Part shown: positions 1 to 8,394 of the stretch, piece by piece
How the letters are laid out: every line of letters begins with the position of its first letter
How positions within the stretch are numbered: position 1 is the stretch's first letter
From: Erwinia sp. S63
GTDB taxonomy: Bacteria > Pseudomonadota > Gammaproteobacteria > Enterobacterales > Enterobacteriaceae
Length of the DNA stretch: 64,000 nt
Direction of reading: 5' to 3'
NCBI RefSeq assembly: GCF_016625195.1
Contig: NZ_JACVUP010000011.1
Span: 124,001-188,000, forward strand
Notes under the pieces: model-generated
Database searches by the model: none
Told to the model about the DNA's origin: nothing
What the model saw: the letters and a program-made list of their open reading frames with translations, nothing else
Translations under genes and position numbers: made by a program

Positions 1-253
1 TCTCCGCCGCCTGGCTGGTGAGCAATCCGGCTTGCCGCCAGCTTTTCAGGCGATTCATCAGCTCATCAGGACGTTGTGCCAATAAAGCCAGTTGCGCATC
101 GGCACGCTCGCCGCACTCAATCCACCCCACAGGTACGATGGAAACAGGGGCAACTCGCCGTGCATCAGGCGCATAATTGATAAGATTCCTTTCTACACTG
201 TCGATTTGCGACAGCCAGGGATTCTCAAACAATTGGGCATTATTTCTCGACAT
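1..253 (-). CDS. Unrecognised protein, N-terminal 84 residues only
   Basis: An open frame on the minus strand starts with ATG at 253 and runs off the left edge, so only 84 codons are seen. It begins MSRNNAQLFENPWLSQIDS and later has VPVGWIECGERADAQLALL. The start is supported by GGAG five bases upstream, inside AGGTGGAGTGCTA. I see no signal peptide, membrane segment or known motif in this part and do not recognise the family. A possible Fur-like box lies about 75 bp upstream, near 328-346, which would suit an iron-related gene. That is only a hint. Confidence 0.6.
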   Translation of the reverse strand, partial: MSRNNAQLFENPWLSQIDSVERNLINYAPDARRVAPVSIVPVGWIECGERADAQLALLAQRPDELMNRLKSWRQAGLLTSQAAE

Positions 254-327
254 TAGCACTCCACCTGAGCCAGGCGGAGGAGTATTACCGAATGATGACA
301 GGCTGGCAAGCAAAGCTTACCGCTTCG

Positions 328-346
328 CTTAATGATAAGAATTTCT
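328..346. promoter_or_regulatory. Candidate Fur-like box
   Basis: The 19 bases match the classical Fur consensus GATAATGATAATCATTATC at about 12 positions, with the core AATGATAA followed by ATT. The site lies about 75 bp upstream of the partial minus-strand gene. The match is moderate and the region is AT-rich, so a chance match is possible. Confidence 0.25.
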
Positions 347-633
347 TATTTATTTGCGCAACAATCAGGTATGGCAATGAAGTTGCCACTTGTCAGAACA
401 ATGGATTATTCAATCCGCGATGCGCAGTTGATATCGCTGATAATCATCAAAATTTTCTCCACGTCGCTGCAGAAAAAAAATAAAACTGTGCCTTTCGCTT
501 CTCTCTCGCCCCTTCCCGGCCGAAATGCCCGCACAACGCGGCCTGACACGCCATAACCAGGATTTTATAAGCTGCGTTTTACTTGTCATTCAGCCAGAGT
601 TTTAGCCAAAAAATAGCCAGTTGCTGGCTGAAA

Positions 634-664
634 CATGACAAATATCACACAAAATCGGTATACT
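634..664 (+). promoter_or_regulatory. Candidate proP P1-like promoter with overlapping CRP half-site
   Basis: ATGACA at 635-640 and TATACT at 659-664 are separated by 18 bp, a good sigma-70 promoter. A CRP-like site, CATGA-N6-TCACA (634-649), overlaps the -35; its right half is perfect and its left half matches 3 of 5. In E. coli, CRP represses the distal proP promoter P1 from a site in this position. The similarity of layout is an inference from sequence. Confidence 0.4.
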
Positions 665-717
665 CTGTCGCGGGACGTAATCATTTCGCCCCTAATTATT
701 ACCGTTGCTATGCCGGA

Positions 718-723
718 TATAAT
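718..723 (+). promoter_or_regulatory. Candidate second proP promoter (-10 only)
   Basis: A perfect TATAAT lies about 100 bp before the proP start, but there is no convincing -35 element at 16-18 bp. A further TATGCT at 737-742 is also possible. E. coli proP has a proximal promoter that depends on Fis and sigma-S; this may be its counterpart. Confidence 0.3.
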
Positions 724-826
724 CATTTTTCACGGCTATGCTTAAATATTCTCAACGCCGTGGACTGGCCACAAAATGTAGTCTGCAGCGTTGAGGAATT
801 TTCGAATTCCAATACAGGGTTACTTC

Positions 827-2332
827 ATGAAACTACGTAGGAAGCGTGTAAAACCTATCGGGCTGGATGACGTCACGATTATCGATGACGCCCGTTTACG
901 TAAAGCCATTACCGCCGCGTCTCTGGGCAACGCGATGGAGTGGTTCGATTTCGGTGTTTATGGCTTTGTGGCGTACGCGCTGGGTAAGGTGTTCTTCCCG
1001 GATGCATCGCCTAGTGTGCAGATGATTGCTGCACTGGGTACCTTCTCCGTACCCTTCCTGATTCGTCCATTGGGTGGACTGTTCTTCGGTATGCTCGGCG
1101 ACAAATACGGTCGTCAGAAAATCCTCTCCATCACCATTGTCATCATGTCGATCAGTACTTTCTGTATCGGCCTGATTCCTTCTTATGCCACCATCGGCAT
1201 CTGGGCCCCGATTCTGCTACTGCTGGCGAAAATGGCGCAGGGCTTCTCGGTGGGCGGTGAATATACCGGCGCATCGATCTTCGTCGCGGAATACTCGCCG
1301 GACCGTAAACGTGGCTTTATGGGCAGCTGGCTCGACTTCGGCTCGATCGCCGGCTTCGTGCTGGGTGCGGGCGTGGTAGTGCTGATTTCTACCGTGATTG
1401 GTGAAGCGAAATTCCTTGAGTGGGGCTGGCGTCTGCCGTTCTTCCTCGCGCTGCCGTTAGGCATCATCGGTCTTTATCTGCGTCATGCCCTGGAAGAGAC
1501 GCCAGCCTTCCAGCAGCACGTTGAGAAGCTGGAGCAAGGCGACCGTGAAGGTCTGCGTGACGGCCCGAAAGTGTCGTTCAAAGAGATCGCCACCAAGCAC
1601 TGGAAAAGTCTGCTGGCCTGTATCGGTCTGGTGATTGCCACCAACGTGACTTACTACATGCTGCTGACCTATATGCCGAGCTACCTGTCGCATAACCTGC
1701 ACTACTCGGAAGATCACGGCGTACTGATTATTATCGCCATCATGATGGGTATGCTGTTTGTGCAGCCGGTGATGGGTATGCTGAGTGACCGCTTTGGTCG
1801 TCGTCCGTTTATCATCATTGGTAGTATCGCGCTGTTTGCCTGTGCGATTCCGGCCTTTATGCTGATTAACAGCGGCGTGCTGGGTCTGATTTTTGCCGGT
1901 CTGCTGCTGCTGGCGGTGATCCTTAACGCCTTTACCGGCGTGATGGCTTCCTCGCTGCCGGCGATGTTCCCGACGCACATTCGTTACAGTGCACTGGCCA
2001 GTGCCTTCAATATCTCAGTATTGATCGCCGGTTTAACCCCGACCTTCGCCGCATGGCTGGTTGAGTCAACCAACAATCTGTATATGCCGGCTTACTATCT
2101 GATGGTGGTGGCGGTGATTGGTTTGATCACCGGTGTCTATATGAAAGAGACCGCCAACAAGCCGCTGCGCGGTGCCACCCCGGCGGCATCGGATATTGAA
2201 GAAGCGCGTGAAATCCTGCAGGAACATCACGACAATATTGAGCAAAAAATCGAAGACATTGATGAAGAGATCGCCAAGCTAGAGGCGAAACGTAAAAACC
2301 TGGTGCAGCAGCACCCGGACATCAACGAGTAA
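827..2332 (+). CDS. proP: Osmosensing proline/glycine betaine:proton symporter ProP
   Basis: ProP imports proline, glycine betaine and other zwitterionic osmolytes with protons across the inner membrane when osmolality rises. The 501-residue product is almost the length of E. coli ProP and reads as a close orthologue throughout. It has twelve membrane segments and the MFS loop motif GMLGDKYGRQK near residues 88-98. The hydrophilic C-terminus (about 456-501) carries heptads typical of the antiparallel coiled coil that tunes osmotic activation. An upstream in-frame ATG at 791 is possible, but the start at 827 matches the known N-terminus and has AGGG seven bases before it. The gene is probably monocistronic, as a strong terminator follows. 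Confidence 0.97.
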   Translation: MKLRRKRVKPIGLDDVTIIDDARLRKAITAASLGNAMEWFDFGVYGFVAYALGKVFFPDASPSVQMIAALGTFSVPFLIRPLGGLFFGMLGDKYGRQKILSITIVIMSISTFCIGLIPSYATIGIWAPILLLLAKMAQGFSVGGEYTGASIFVAEYSPDRKRGFMGSWLDFGSIAGFVLGAGVVVLISTVIGEAKFLEWGWRLPFFLALPLGIIGLYLRHALEETPAFQQHVEKLEQGDREGLRDGPKVSFKEIATKHWKSLLACIGLVIATNVTYYMLLTYMPSYLSHNLHYSEDHGVLIIIAIMMGMLFVQPVMGMLSDRFGRRPFIIIGSIALFACAIPAFMLINSGVLGLIFAGLLLLAVILNAFTGVMASSLPAMFPTHIRYSALASAFNISVLIAGLTPTFAAWLVESTNNLYMPAYYLMVVAVIGLITGVYMKETANKPLRGATPAASDIEEAREILQEHHDNIEQKIEDIDEEIAKLEAKRKNLVQQHPDINE

Positions 2333-2341
2333 TCTTCTCCA

Positions 2342-2371
2342 CTCCCGCCGCCCGGCGGGAGTTTTCGTTTC
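2342..2371 (+). terminator. Rho-independent terminator of proP
   Basis: The 8-bp GC-rich stem CTCCCGCC/GGCGGGAG has the loop GCCC and is followed by TTTTCGTTT, 9 bases after the proP stop codon. Confidence 0.85.
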
Positions 2372-2449
2372 CGCACACAATCCTTCATCCCTGCTGACGA
2401 AAAGGGGTAAACTGTCGCCACTTTTTTCACCAGCATAAGTTGTACAAGC

Positions 2450-3427
2450 ATGTCTGAATTCAATCTTATCCAGCGTCCAAGAAGACTGCGCAAAAGCGCA
2501 TCAATGCGTGAAATGTTCCAGGAATCCCACCTCAGCCTGAATGATTTGGCCCTGCCGATCTTCGTTGAAGAAGGCGTGGACGATTACGTGCCGATCAACG
2601 CCATGCCGGGTGTGATGCGTATTCCTGAGAAACGTCTGGCGTATGAAATTGAGCGTATCGCGAAAGCCGGTATTCGCTCGGTGATGACTTTCGGTATCTC
2701 TCACCACACCGATGCCACTGGCAGCGATGCATGGAATGAGAATGGCCTGGTGGCGCGTATGTCGCGCATCTGCAAAGACACTGTGCCAGAGATGATCGTG
2801 ATGTCCGATACCTGCTTCTGCGAATACACCAGCCACGGTCACTGTGGTGTGCTGTGCGATCATGGCGTGGACAACGACCAGACGTTGATTAACCTTGGCA
2901 AACAAGCCGTGGTGGCCGCGCAGGCCGGTGCCGATTTCATCGCCCCTTCAGCGGCAATGGATGGTCAGGTGAAGGCCATTCGTCAGGCGCTGGATGCGGC
3001 AGGTTTCACCGATACCGCCATCATGTCTTACTCCACCAAGTTCGCCTCATCGTTCTACGGCCCGTTCCGTGAAGCGGCAGGAACGGCATTAAAAGGCGAT
3101 CGCAAAACTTATCAGATGAATCCGATGAACCGCCGTGAGGCGATTCGCGAGTCACTGATCGATGAAGCGGAAGGGGCTGATTCACTGATGGTGAAACCGG
3201 CGGGCGCCTATCTCGATATTCTGCGTGAGATCCGCGAGCGCACTACTCTGCCGCTGGCTGCGTACCAGGTGAGCGGTGAATACGCGATGATAAAATTCGC
3301 TGCGCAAGCGGGTGCCATCGACGAACGTAATGTGGTTCTGGAAAGCCTTGGTGCGATTAAACGTGCCGGTGCCGACCTGATTTTCAGCTATTTTGCCCTT
3401 GATCTCGCCGAGCAAAAAGTGCTCTGA
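2450..3427 (+). CDS. hemB: Delta-aminolevulinic acid dehydratase (porphobilinogen synthase) HemB
   Basis: HemB condenses two 5-aminolevulinate molecules to porphobilinogen, the second common step of haem and sirohaem synthesis, in the cytosol. The product has 325 residues. The zinc-binding cysteines are at 122, 124 and 132, in [16 protein letters not shown]. The two active-site lysines are K197 (SYSTKFASS) and K249 (LMVKPAGAY), the latter forming the Schiff base. The N-terminus is one or two residues longer than the E. coli protein but otherwise aligns with it. The upstream region has no obvious Shine-Dalgarno sequence. A hairpin follows the gene. Confidence 0.97.
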   Translation: MSEFNLIQRPRRLRKSASMREMFQESHLSLNDLALPIFVEEGVDDYVPINAMPGVMRIPEKRLAYEIERIAKAGIRSVMTFGISHHTDATGSDAWNENGLVARMSRICKDTVPEMIVMSDTCFCEYTSHGHCGVLCDHGVDNDQTLINLGKQAVVAAQAGADFIAPSAAMDGQVKAIRQALDAAGFTDTAIMSYSTKFASSFYGPFREAAGTALKGDRKTYQMNPMNRREAIRESLIDEAEGADSLMVKPAGAYLDILREIRERTTLPLAAYQVSGEYAMIKFAAQAGAIDERNVVLESLGAIKRAGADLIFSYFALDLAEQKVL

Positions 3428-3436
3428 TATCCGTTA

Positions 3437-3471
3437 CGCTTGGCAACGGATATCGCTACCGTTGCCAAGCG
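3437..3471. terminator. Strong hairpin downstream of hemB
   Basis: A 13-bp perfect stem (CGCTTGGCAACGG and its complement) has a 9-base loop and lies 9 bases after the hemB stop. The tail CTTTATGCCTTTATGG is only moderately T-rich, so this may be a terminator, an mRNA-stabilising hairpin, or both. Confidence 0.55.
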
Positions 3472-3541
3472 CTTTATGCCTTTATGGCACCAAAACACCA
3501 GTGTTGTTGTACCCGAATAATTCAAAAGAAAGAGTAACGCG

Positions 3542-4516
3542 ATGAAAGCACCTGCACTGCCTGCGGACGAAGCGATTCGTCTGGCCCAGTTACGTGCGCT
3601 CAACATTCTGCACACGCCTGCAGAAGAGCGTTTTGACCGTTTAACCCGCCTTGCCCGTCGTTTGTTCGGCGTGCCGGTTGCGCTGGTTAGCCTGCTGGAG
3701 GAGGACCATCAGTGGTTCAAATCTGTCGCGGGCCAAAGCGCGGCGACCGCACCCCGCAATACGTCGTTCTGTGGGCACGCCATCTTGCAAGATGATGTGA
3801 TGGTGGTGGAGAACGCCCTCGAAGATGAGCGCTTCCACGATAATCCGTTGGTGAAGACCGCAGATCACCCGGTGCGTTTCTATGCAGGCTGCCCGCTGCG
3901 TACGCCTTCTGGCGCTAAAGTTGGCACGCTGTGCATCGTCGATCACCAAGCCCGTGAGTTCAATGAAGACGATATGCATACGCTGCGCGATCTGGCTGCG
4001 ATGGCAGAAGCGGAGCTGGTGGCGTTTCAAACCGCAACTTCAGATGAACTGACCCAAATCACCAACCGTCGCGGCTTTATGACGCTCGGACAGCTGGCGC
4101 TCAATGAGTGCCAGGTAAAACAGCTGCCGGCCAGCCTGACCTTCCTCGATCTCGATCGTTTTAAAGCCATCAACGATACGCTGGGCCACCGTGAAGGCGA
4201 CCGCGCACTGATGGATTTTGCCGACGCGATGAAGGTGAGCTTCCGTCATGCCGATATCTTTGCCCGCCTGGGCGGCGATGAGTTTGTGGTGCTGTTTAAC
4301 GGCTTACAGCACGACGATGCCGAAGGTGTGCTGGCGCGCTTTGATCGTTTCCTGCAGAAGCAGACTCAGGATCTGGACCGCCGCTACGCCCTGCACTTCT
4401 CTTCGGGCATTGTGGAGTTTGATCCTGACCAACCGCAATCGCTGGAGCAGTTGCTGGAAGGCAGCGATGCGCGCATGTACGAAGCCAAGAACGGCAAGAA
4501 AAAACTGGCGCAGTAA
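3542..4516 (+). CDS. GAF-GGDEF diguanylate cyclase
   Basis: This is a predicted soluble cyclic-di-GMP synthase. An N-terminal GAF sensor domain spans about residues 22-155 and a GGDEF domain about 160-322. The active-site motif is an intact GGDEF at 244-248. RHAD at 235-238, five residues upstream, is a classical RxxD inhibitory site, so the enzyme should be active and subject to product inhibition. There are no membrane segments, so the signal is probably cytosolic. No partner gene is adjacent. A cyclic-di-GMP-degrading HD-GYP protein is encoded near 45-46 kb. Confidence 0.9.
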   Translation: MKAPALPADEAIRLAQLRALNILHTPAEERFDRLTRLARRLFGVPVALVSLLEEDHQWFKSVAGQSAATAPRNTSFCGHAILQDDVMVVENALEDERFHDNPLVKTADHPVRFYAGCPLRTPSGAKVGTLCIVDHQAREFNEDDMHTLRDLAAMAEAELVAFQTATSDELTQITNRRGFMTLGQLALNECQVKQLPASLTFLDLDRFKAINDTLGHREGDRALMDFADAMKVSFRHADIFARLGGDEFVVLFNGLQHDDAEGVLARFDRFLQKQTQDLDRRYALHFSSGIVEFDPDQPQSLEQLLEGSDARMYEAKNGKKKLAQ

Positions 4517-4521
4517 TGTGA

Positions 4522-4541
4522 GGGCGTGCCCGGGCACGCCC
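4522..4541. terminator. Perfect 20-bp palindrome between convergent genes
   Basis: GGGCGTGCCC is followed directly by its complement, 5 bases after the cyclase stop and before the convergent hydrolase gene. There is no T-tract on either side, so termination is possible but not certain. Confidence 0.4.
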
Positions 4542-4565
4542 AATTGCCACATCGGCTGCCATCCC

Positions 4566-5591
4566 TTACAGCGGACGCGCCAGATCGCTAATCAGTGTCT
4601 GATTAAACTTCTGCGGCTCTTCCATCTGCGGTGCGTGTCCCATACCCGGGAATTCCACTAACCGCGCGCCAGGAATCATCTTCGCCACCTGCTTGCCCAA
4701 AACATTGTAATGACCTAACTGCGCTTTCACCGCCGGTGGTGCGATATCGCTGCCAATCGCCGTGGTATCCGCTGTACCGATCATCAGCGTCGTAGGTACT
4801 TTGAGATCTTTGAATTCGTAATACACCGGCTGGGTGAAAATCATGTCGTAAATCAGCGCCGAGTTCCACGCCACCTTCTTGTGGCCCGGTCCGCTGTTCA
4901 GCCCCGCCAGCATATCCACCCATTTGTCATACTCCGGCTTCCACTGACCGCTGTAGTAAGTAGTTTGCTCATACTTTTTAATGCCAGCCGCACTGAGCTT
5001 CAGTTCGCGCTGATACCACTGATCCACCGAGCGCCACGGTGCGCCTTTGGCTTTCCAATCCTCCAGCCCAATCGGATTCACCAGTACCAGTTTCTGCGTC
5101 TGCTGTGGATACATCAGCGCATAGCGCGTGGCCAGCATCCCACCGGTCGAATGCCCGACAATCACTGCCTTATCGATACCGAGCTGTTGCAGCAGTTGAT
5201 GGGTATTCAACGCCAGTTGCTGGAAGCTGAATTGGTAATTGGCGGGTTTCGTCGAACTGCAGAAACCAATCTGGTCCGGCGCAATCACGCGATAACCCTG
5301 CTGACTCAGTGCCTTGATGGTGTCCTCCCAGGTTGCGCCGCAGAAGTTCTTGCCGTGCAGCAGCACCACCGTCTGACCATTGGCCTGTTGAGCGGGCTTC
5401 ACATCCATATACCCCATGCTCAGCGGTTGTTGCTGTGAGGAGAAATTAAAGTGTTCCAGTGGATAGGGATACTGAAAACCTTCCAGCTGCTCGCCATAGA
5501 CATTGGCCGCTAACGCGGAAGTGGTGGGTAGCACTGCCATCGCGGTCAAAATCACGGCAAGTGACTGTTTTAGCGGGAAACGAAAAGCCAT
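4566..5591 (-). CDS. Secreted alpha/beta-hydrolase
   Basis: This is a predicted periplasmic serine hydrolase of unknown substrate. The 341-residue product starts with a Sec signal peptide (MAFRFPLKQS, then a hydrophobic run ending in SALA-A near residue 28). A complete catalytic triad is visible: S148 in GHSTGG, D275 in GTADTT and H319 in GMGHAP. HGKNFCG near 79-85 supplies the oxyanion region. The ATG at 5591 is chosen over earlier ones because AGGAG lies eight bases upstream. The gene converges with the cyclase and diverges from the AraC regulator gene, which might control it. The family resembles haloalkane-dehalogenase and epoxide-hydrolase-like proteins, but specificity cannot be read. 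Confidence 0.85.
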   Translation of the reverse strand: MAFRFPLKQSLAVILTAMAVLPTTSALAANVYGEQLEGFQYPYPLEHFNFSSQQQPLSMGYMDVKPAQQANGQTVVLLHGKNFCGATWEDTIKALSQQGYRVIAPDQIGFCSSTKPANYQFSFQQLALNTHQLLQQLGIDKAVIVGHSTGGMLATRYALMYPQQTQKLVLVNPIGLEDWKAKGAPWRSVDQWYQRELKLSAAGIKKYEQTTYYSGQWKPEYDKWVDMLAGLNSGPGHKKVAWNSALIYDMIFTQPVYYEFKDLKVPTTLMIGTADTTAIGSDIAPPAVKAQLGHYNVLGKQVAKMIPGARLVEFPGMGHAPQMEEPQKFNQTLISDLARPL

Positions 5592-5914
5592 GCGCATTTC
5601 TCCTGAGCTATGCAAAAGCCTTCAGTCTGGCACGTAATGCGCCGATGCGTATTGATGAGGTGTGCCCGCGTCACGCTTTGCCCCGACTGTTAAGCATGAC
5701 AAAGTGATGGGAAATTTGAGTTAAAAATAACGGGCGTGATTACGCAAAATATTCAACATCGACTCAACAAAAACGGCTTTAATTTCACTAAAAGCAAGAC
5801 CCGTCTTGATGACAAATAATAAAACAGCCAATTCCTTATAAAACTTTACGTTAATCGGATGATTGGAAAGATTAATTATTTTACACTGTGTCCAGTTAAT
5901 GGAGGATCATAAAG
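5592..5914. other. AT-rich divergent intergenic region
   Basis: These 323 bases separate the divergent hydrolase and AraC-family genes. They are markedly AT-rich from about 5700 to 5890. They must hold both promoters. I see no repeat, RNA element or convincing full promoter, only a good Shine-Dalgarno sequence (GGAGG) before the regulator. Confidence 0.5.
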
Positions 5915-6403
5915 ATGCCGCAAAAATACAACGAAGGGGTTATTGATTCGGTGACCAAATGGATTATGGACAATCTGGATCAGCGTTTAAGCATTGATGA
6001 TATCGCAGTGAAATCTGGTTATTCCAAATGGTATTTGCAGAAATTATTTGCCCGCTATCATAACGAAACGCTGGCCCGTTATATCCGTAAAAAGAAACTG
6101 GCATGCTGTGTCAGCGAGCTGAAATACAGCAATGCACCGATCATCGGCCTGGCAGTAAAATACCATTTTGAAAGTCAGCAATCGTTCACTCGTTCCTTTA
6201 AGCAAGTGATGGGCTGCACCCCGCTCTACTGCCGTAAGCGCCAACTGGGGAGTGAAGCCCAGCAGCAACTGAAAGAGAGCACTGACCCGTGCGTGATTTG
6301 CCGAAAGCATGAATTTAACAGCAGCGATCAATTGAAAGAGGTGAGAACGCCAACGCTGCGCTCAGGCCAATTCCCCTCACGCATTGATTGTGTGATGCGT
6401 TAA
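5915..6403 (+). CDS. AraC-family transcriptional regulator, MarA/SoxS-like size
   Basis: The 162-residue product is essentially a free-standing AraC DNA-binding domain with two helix-turn-helix motifs. The first lies about residues 24-45 (IDDIAVKSGYSKWYLQK) and the second about 72-95, followed by TPLYCRKR. There is no ligand-binding domain, as in MarA, SoxS, Rob-N and RamA. These are usually controlled by their own abundance and act on stress and efflux genes. The C-terminal 50 residues are unlike MarA and contain CVIC. The start has GGAGG nine bases upstream. Targets are unknown; the divergent hydrolase gene is one candidate. Confidence 0.85.
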   Translation: MPQKYNEGVIDSVTKWIMDNLDQRLSIDDIAVKSGYSKWYLQKLFARYHNETLARYIRKKKLACCVSELKYSNAPIIGLAVKYHFESQQSFTRSFKQVMGCTPLYCRKRQLGSEAQQQLKESTDPCVICRKHEFNSSDQLKEVRTPTLRSGQFPSRIDCVMR

Positions 6404-6429
6404 TAAACCGCGTAACTATTTTTCTTCAC

Positions 6430-6475
6430 GCTAATCTTATCAACGGATGGTTCGCCATCCGTTGATAAGATTAGC
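6430..6475. terminator. Long perfect hairpin with TTCG loop
   Basis: The arms are 21 bp, perfectly complementary (GCTAATCTTATCAACGGATGG and its complement), and close on a TTCG tetraloop. The element lies 27 bases after the AraC gene stop, between convergent genes. No T-run follows on either strand. It probably acts as a bidirectional transcript end or RNA-stabilising element. Confidence 0.6.
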
Positions 6476-6597
6476 AATCATTTACGCTAAAATATTCACG
6501 TCATCAACCAGGCTTTCAAATGAAATTCAGCGGATAACCTTCGCCATAATATTCCCAACGCATATTTGATATATATGTGGATTTACAGGCTGTTACT

Positions 6598-7599
6598 TCA
6601 AATCCGACCCCGAAATGTTTTCCGATATTGTAACGGAGAAGTATTCAAATTCTTTTTAAAGTGTCGTCTTAACATTAACGGCGAAGAGAATCCGGCTTTT
6701 TCAGCGATCAGTTCAATCGGCTGATCGGTTTTTTCTAAAAATCGCTGCGCCAGCGCCAGGCGCTGATTGACTAACCAATCACTGAAACAACTGCCGGTGG
6801 TCTGGTTAAAGCGGCGCGTAAAGCTGCGACGGCTCATCAGCGCCCTTTCGGCTAGCTGCTCCAGCGTCAGTGCCTGCTGCAAGTTTTCCGTTGCCCAACT
6901 GAGTGCCGACATAAAGCGATCGTTGCCCGCCGAGTGGTACACCGGCTGCTCGATATATTGCGCCTGACCGCCCTGCCGATGCGGCGGCACCACCAGCATA
7001 CGCGCCACACTGTTAGCGACATCCACCCCGCACTGCTCACGTACCAGATGCAGGCAGCAATCAATGCTCGCCGCAGTGCCTGCCGAGGTGACAATCTGCC
7101 CTTCATCGATATACAGCACGTCGCGATCAATCGTTACATCAGGATAGAGCCGTTCAAAATCGCTCATCCAGCGCCAGTGCGTGGTGGCGCGCTGCTGTTG
7201 CAGCAATCCCGCCGCTCCCAGCACAAAGGCGCCCAGACACAAGCCCACAATCTGTGCACCGCGCTGTGCAGCCTGCTGTAACGCTGCGATTAGCGCTGGA
7301 GGCGGAGCCACCGCGGGATCGCTCCAGCTTGGCACCACCACCATATCGGCCTGTGCCAGTTGCTCAAGTCCATGTTCCGCCACAATGGAAAAGCCGCTGT
7401 TGGTTTTCAACGGGCCGGGATGGGTGGCGCAAATCATCAGCTGGTAAAACGGCGTACCATCGTCGCTTTCCGCTTTGTCGAACACAGCGCAAGGCACTGA
7501 CAGGTGAAACGGAATGATGTCGTCGAACACCACCACACCGACATTAATTGGTACATCTGTGCGCGCGGTTTTTGGCGCAAAGTGAACGTTTTTTGTCAT
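6598..7599 (-). CDS. GlxA-type transcriptional regulator (DJ-1/PfpI plus AraC domains)
   Basis: The 333-residue product has an N-terminal class I glutamine-amidotransferase-like (DJ-1/PfpI) domain, about residues 15-195, with the nucleophile-elbow cysteine in IVGLCLGAF. A C-terminal AraC domain with two helix-turn-helix motifs covers about 225-330 (LEQLAERALMSRRSFTRRF). Regulators of this type often control amine, amino-acid or osmolyte catabolism. The ATG at 7599 is chosen because GGAG lies eight bases before it; longer starts are unsupported. It is divergent from the periplasmic hydrolase gene at 7699, its most likely target. Confidence 0.88.
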   Translation of the reverse strand: MTKNVHFAPKTARTDVPINVGVVVFDDIIPFHLSVPCAVFDKAESDDGTPFYQLMICATHPGPLKTNSGFSIVAEHGLEQLAQADMVVVPSWSDPAVAPPPALIAALQQAAQRGAQIVGLCLGAFVLGAAGLLQQQRATTHWRWMSDFERLYPDVTIDRDVLYIDEGQIVTSAGTAASIDCCLHLVREQCGVDVANSVARMLVVPPHRQGGQAQYIEQPVYHSAGNDRFMSALSWATENLQQALTLEQLAERALMSRRSFTRRFNQTTGSCFSDWLVNQRLALAQRFLEKTDQPIELIAEKAGFSSPLMLRRHFKKNLNTSPLQYRKTFRGRI

Positions 7600-7698
7600 C
7601 CGCCGTACTCCTTCACTGTCGGTTAAATAGCCATACTGCTGAGCATCGGAGGTCAGCCTGACCTCTGGCATTCGCTCACTGACAAAGGATTATCATCG

Positions 7699-8394
7699 AT
7701 GAAAAACATGATTGCTTCAGGAACTTTAGCGCTGGCTATGGCCATTTCCGGCAATGCATTTGCGGAAGACCGTCAGGCCAGTAAGGCACCAACGATTCGC
7801 ACGCTTAGCGGTGCCACGGCTACAACGCAACTCACGGCCAAACAAACGGCGGTCATCGTCATTGATATTCAGAATGAATACTTCCCAGGCGGCAAGATGC
7901 CGATCCCAGATGGTATGCAAGCCCTGCAAAACAGCAAACGTATTGTGGAACATGCCCACAAAAATGGGATGCCCGTCTTCTTTGTACAGCATCTTGGCGC
8001 GGCAGATGGCCCGCTGTTCGCCAAAGGCAGCCGCTTTGCTGATTTCCACAAGGATTTACAGCCGGGTAAAAATGACCGCGTTATTGCTAAAGCCACCCCC
8101 AGCTCCTTCGTCGGCACTGACCTGCAACAGCAGCTAGATGCGCTCGGCATCAAACAGCTGATTGTCACCGGCCTGATGACGCATATGTGCGTGTCATCCA
8201 CCGCGCGTGATGCCGTACCGCTTGGCTATGCGGTGATCATCCCGGAAGATGCCACCGCAACGCGCGATCTGGCGACCTGGGATAACAAAGTGGTCGATCA
8301 CAAGGTGCTGCAGCAGAGCGCATTAGCAGGCGTTGCCGATGTGTTTGCCGAGATCAAAACCACCGACGCGGTATTAGCGCTGCCGCTGCATTAA
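7699..8394 (+). CDS. Periplasmic isochorismatase-family cysteine hydrolase
   Basis: The 231-residue product begins with a Sec signal peptide ending AFA-E near residue 22. The cysteine-hydrolase fold follows, with the expected triad D56 (VIDIQNEY), K131 (IAKATPSSF) and C164 (THMCVSSTARDA). Family members hydrolyse amides such as nicotinamide, biuret or ureido compounds. The substrate here is unknown, and secretion is unusual for the fold. AAGGA lies before the ATG. The gene is divergent from a GlxA-type regulator gene with about 100 bp between the start codons, so control by that regulator is likely. Confidence 0.88.
   Translation: MKNMIASGTLALAMAISGNAFAEDRQASKAPTIRTLSGATATTQLTAKQTAVIVIDIQNEYFPGGKMPIPDGMQALQNSKRIVEHAHKNGMPVFFVQHLGAADGPLFAKGSRFADFHKDLQPGKNDRVIAKATPSSFVGTDLQQQLDALGIKQLIVTGLMTHMCVSSTARDAVPLGYAVIIPEDATATRDLATWDNKVVDHKVLQQSALAGVADVFAEIKTTDAVLALPLH

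Larger units (their letters stand above)
254..826. other. Gene-free region upstream of proP
   Basis: This stretch of 573 bases is AT-richer than its surroundings. The short frames in it have no Shine-Dalgarno sequence and no recognisable product. It holds the promoters of the partial minus-strand gene and of proP. Notable pieces are the inverted repeat ATAAGA-ATT-TCTTAT near 336-350, the palindrome AGCCAG-TTG-CTGGCT at 615-629, and two good -10 hexamers at 659 and 718. Confidence 0.6.

Noticed and set aside
292..556. Two overlapping plus-strand frames in the region upstream of proP
   Set aside because: They lack a ribosome-binding site and recognisable product, overlap each other and cross likely promoter sequences.
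583..840. Plus-strand frame running into the proP start
   Set aside because: It crosses both candidate proP promoters and has no supporting start signal.
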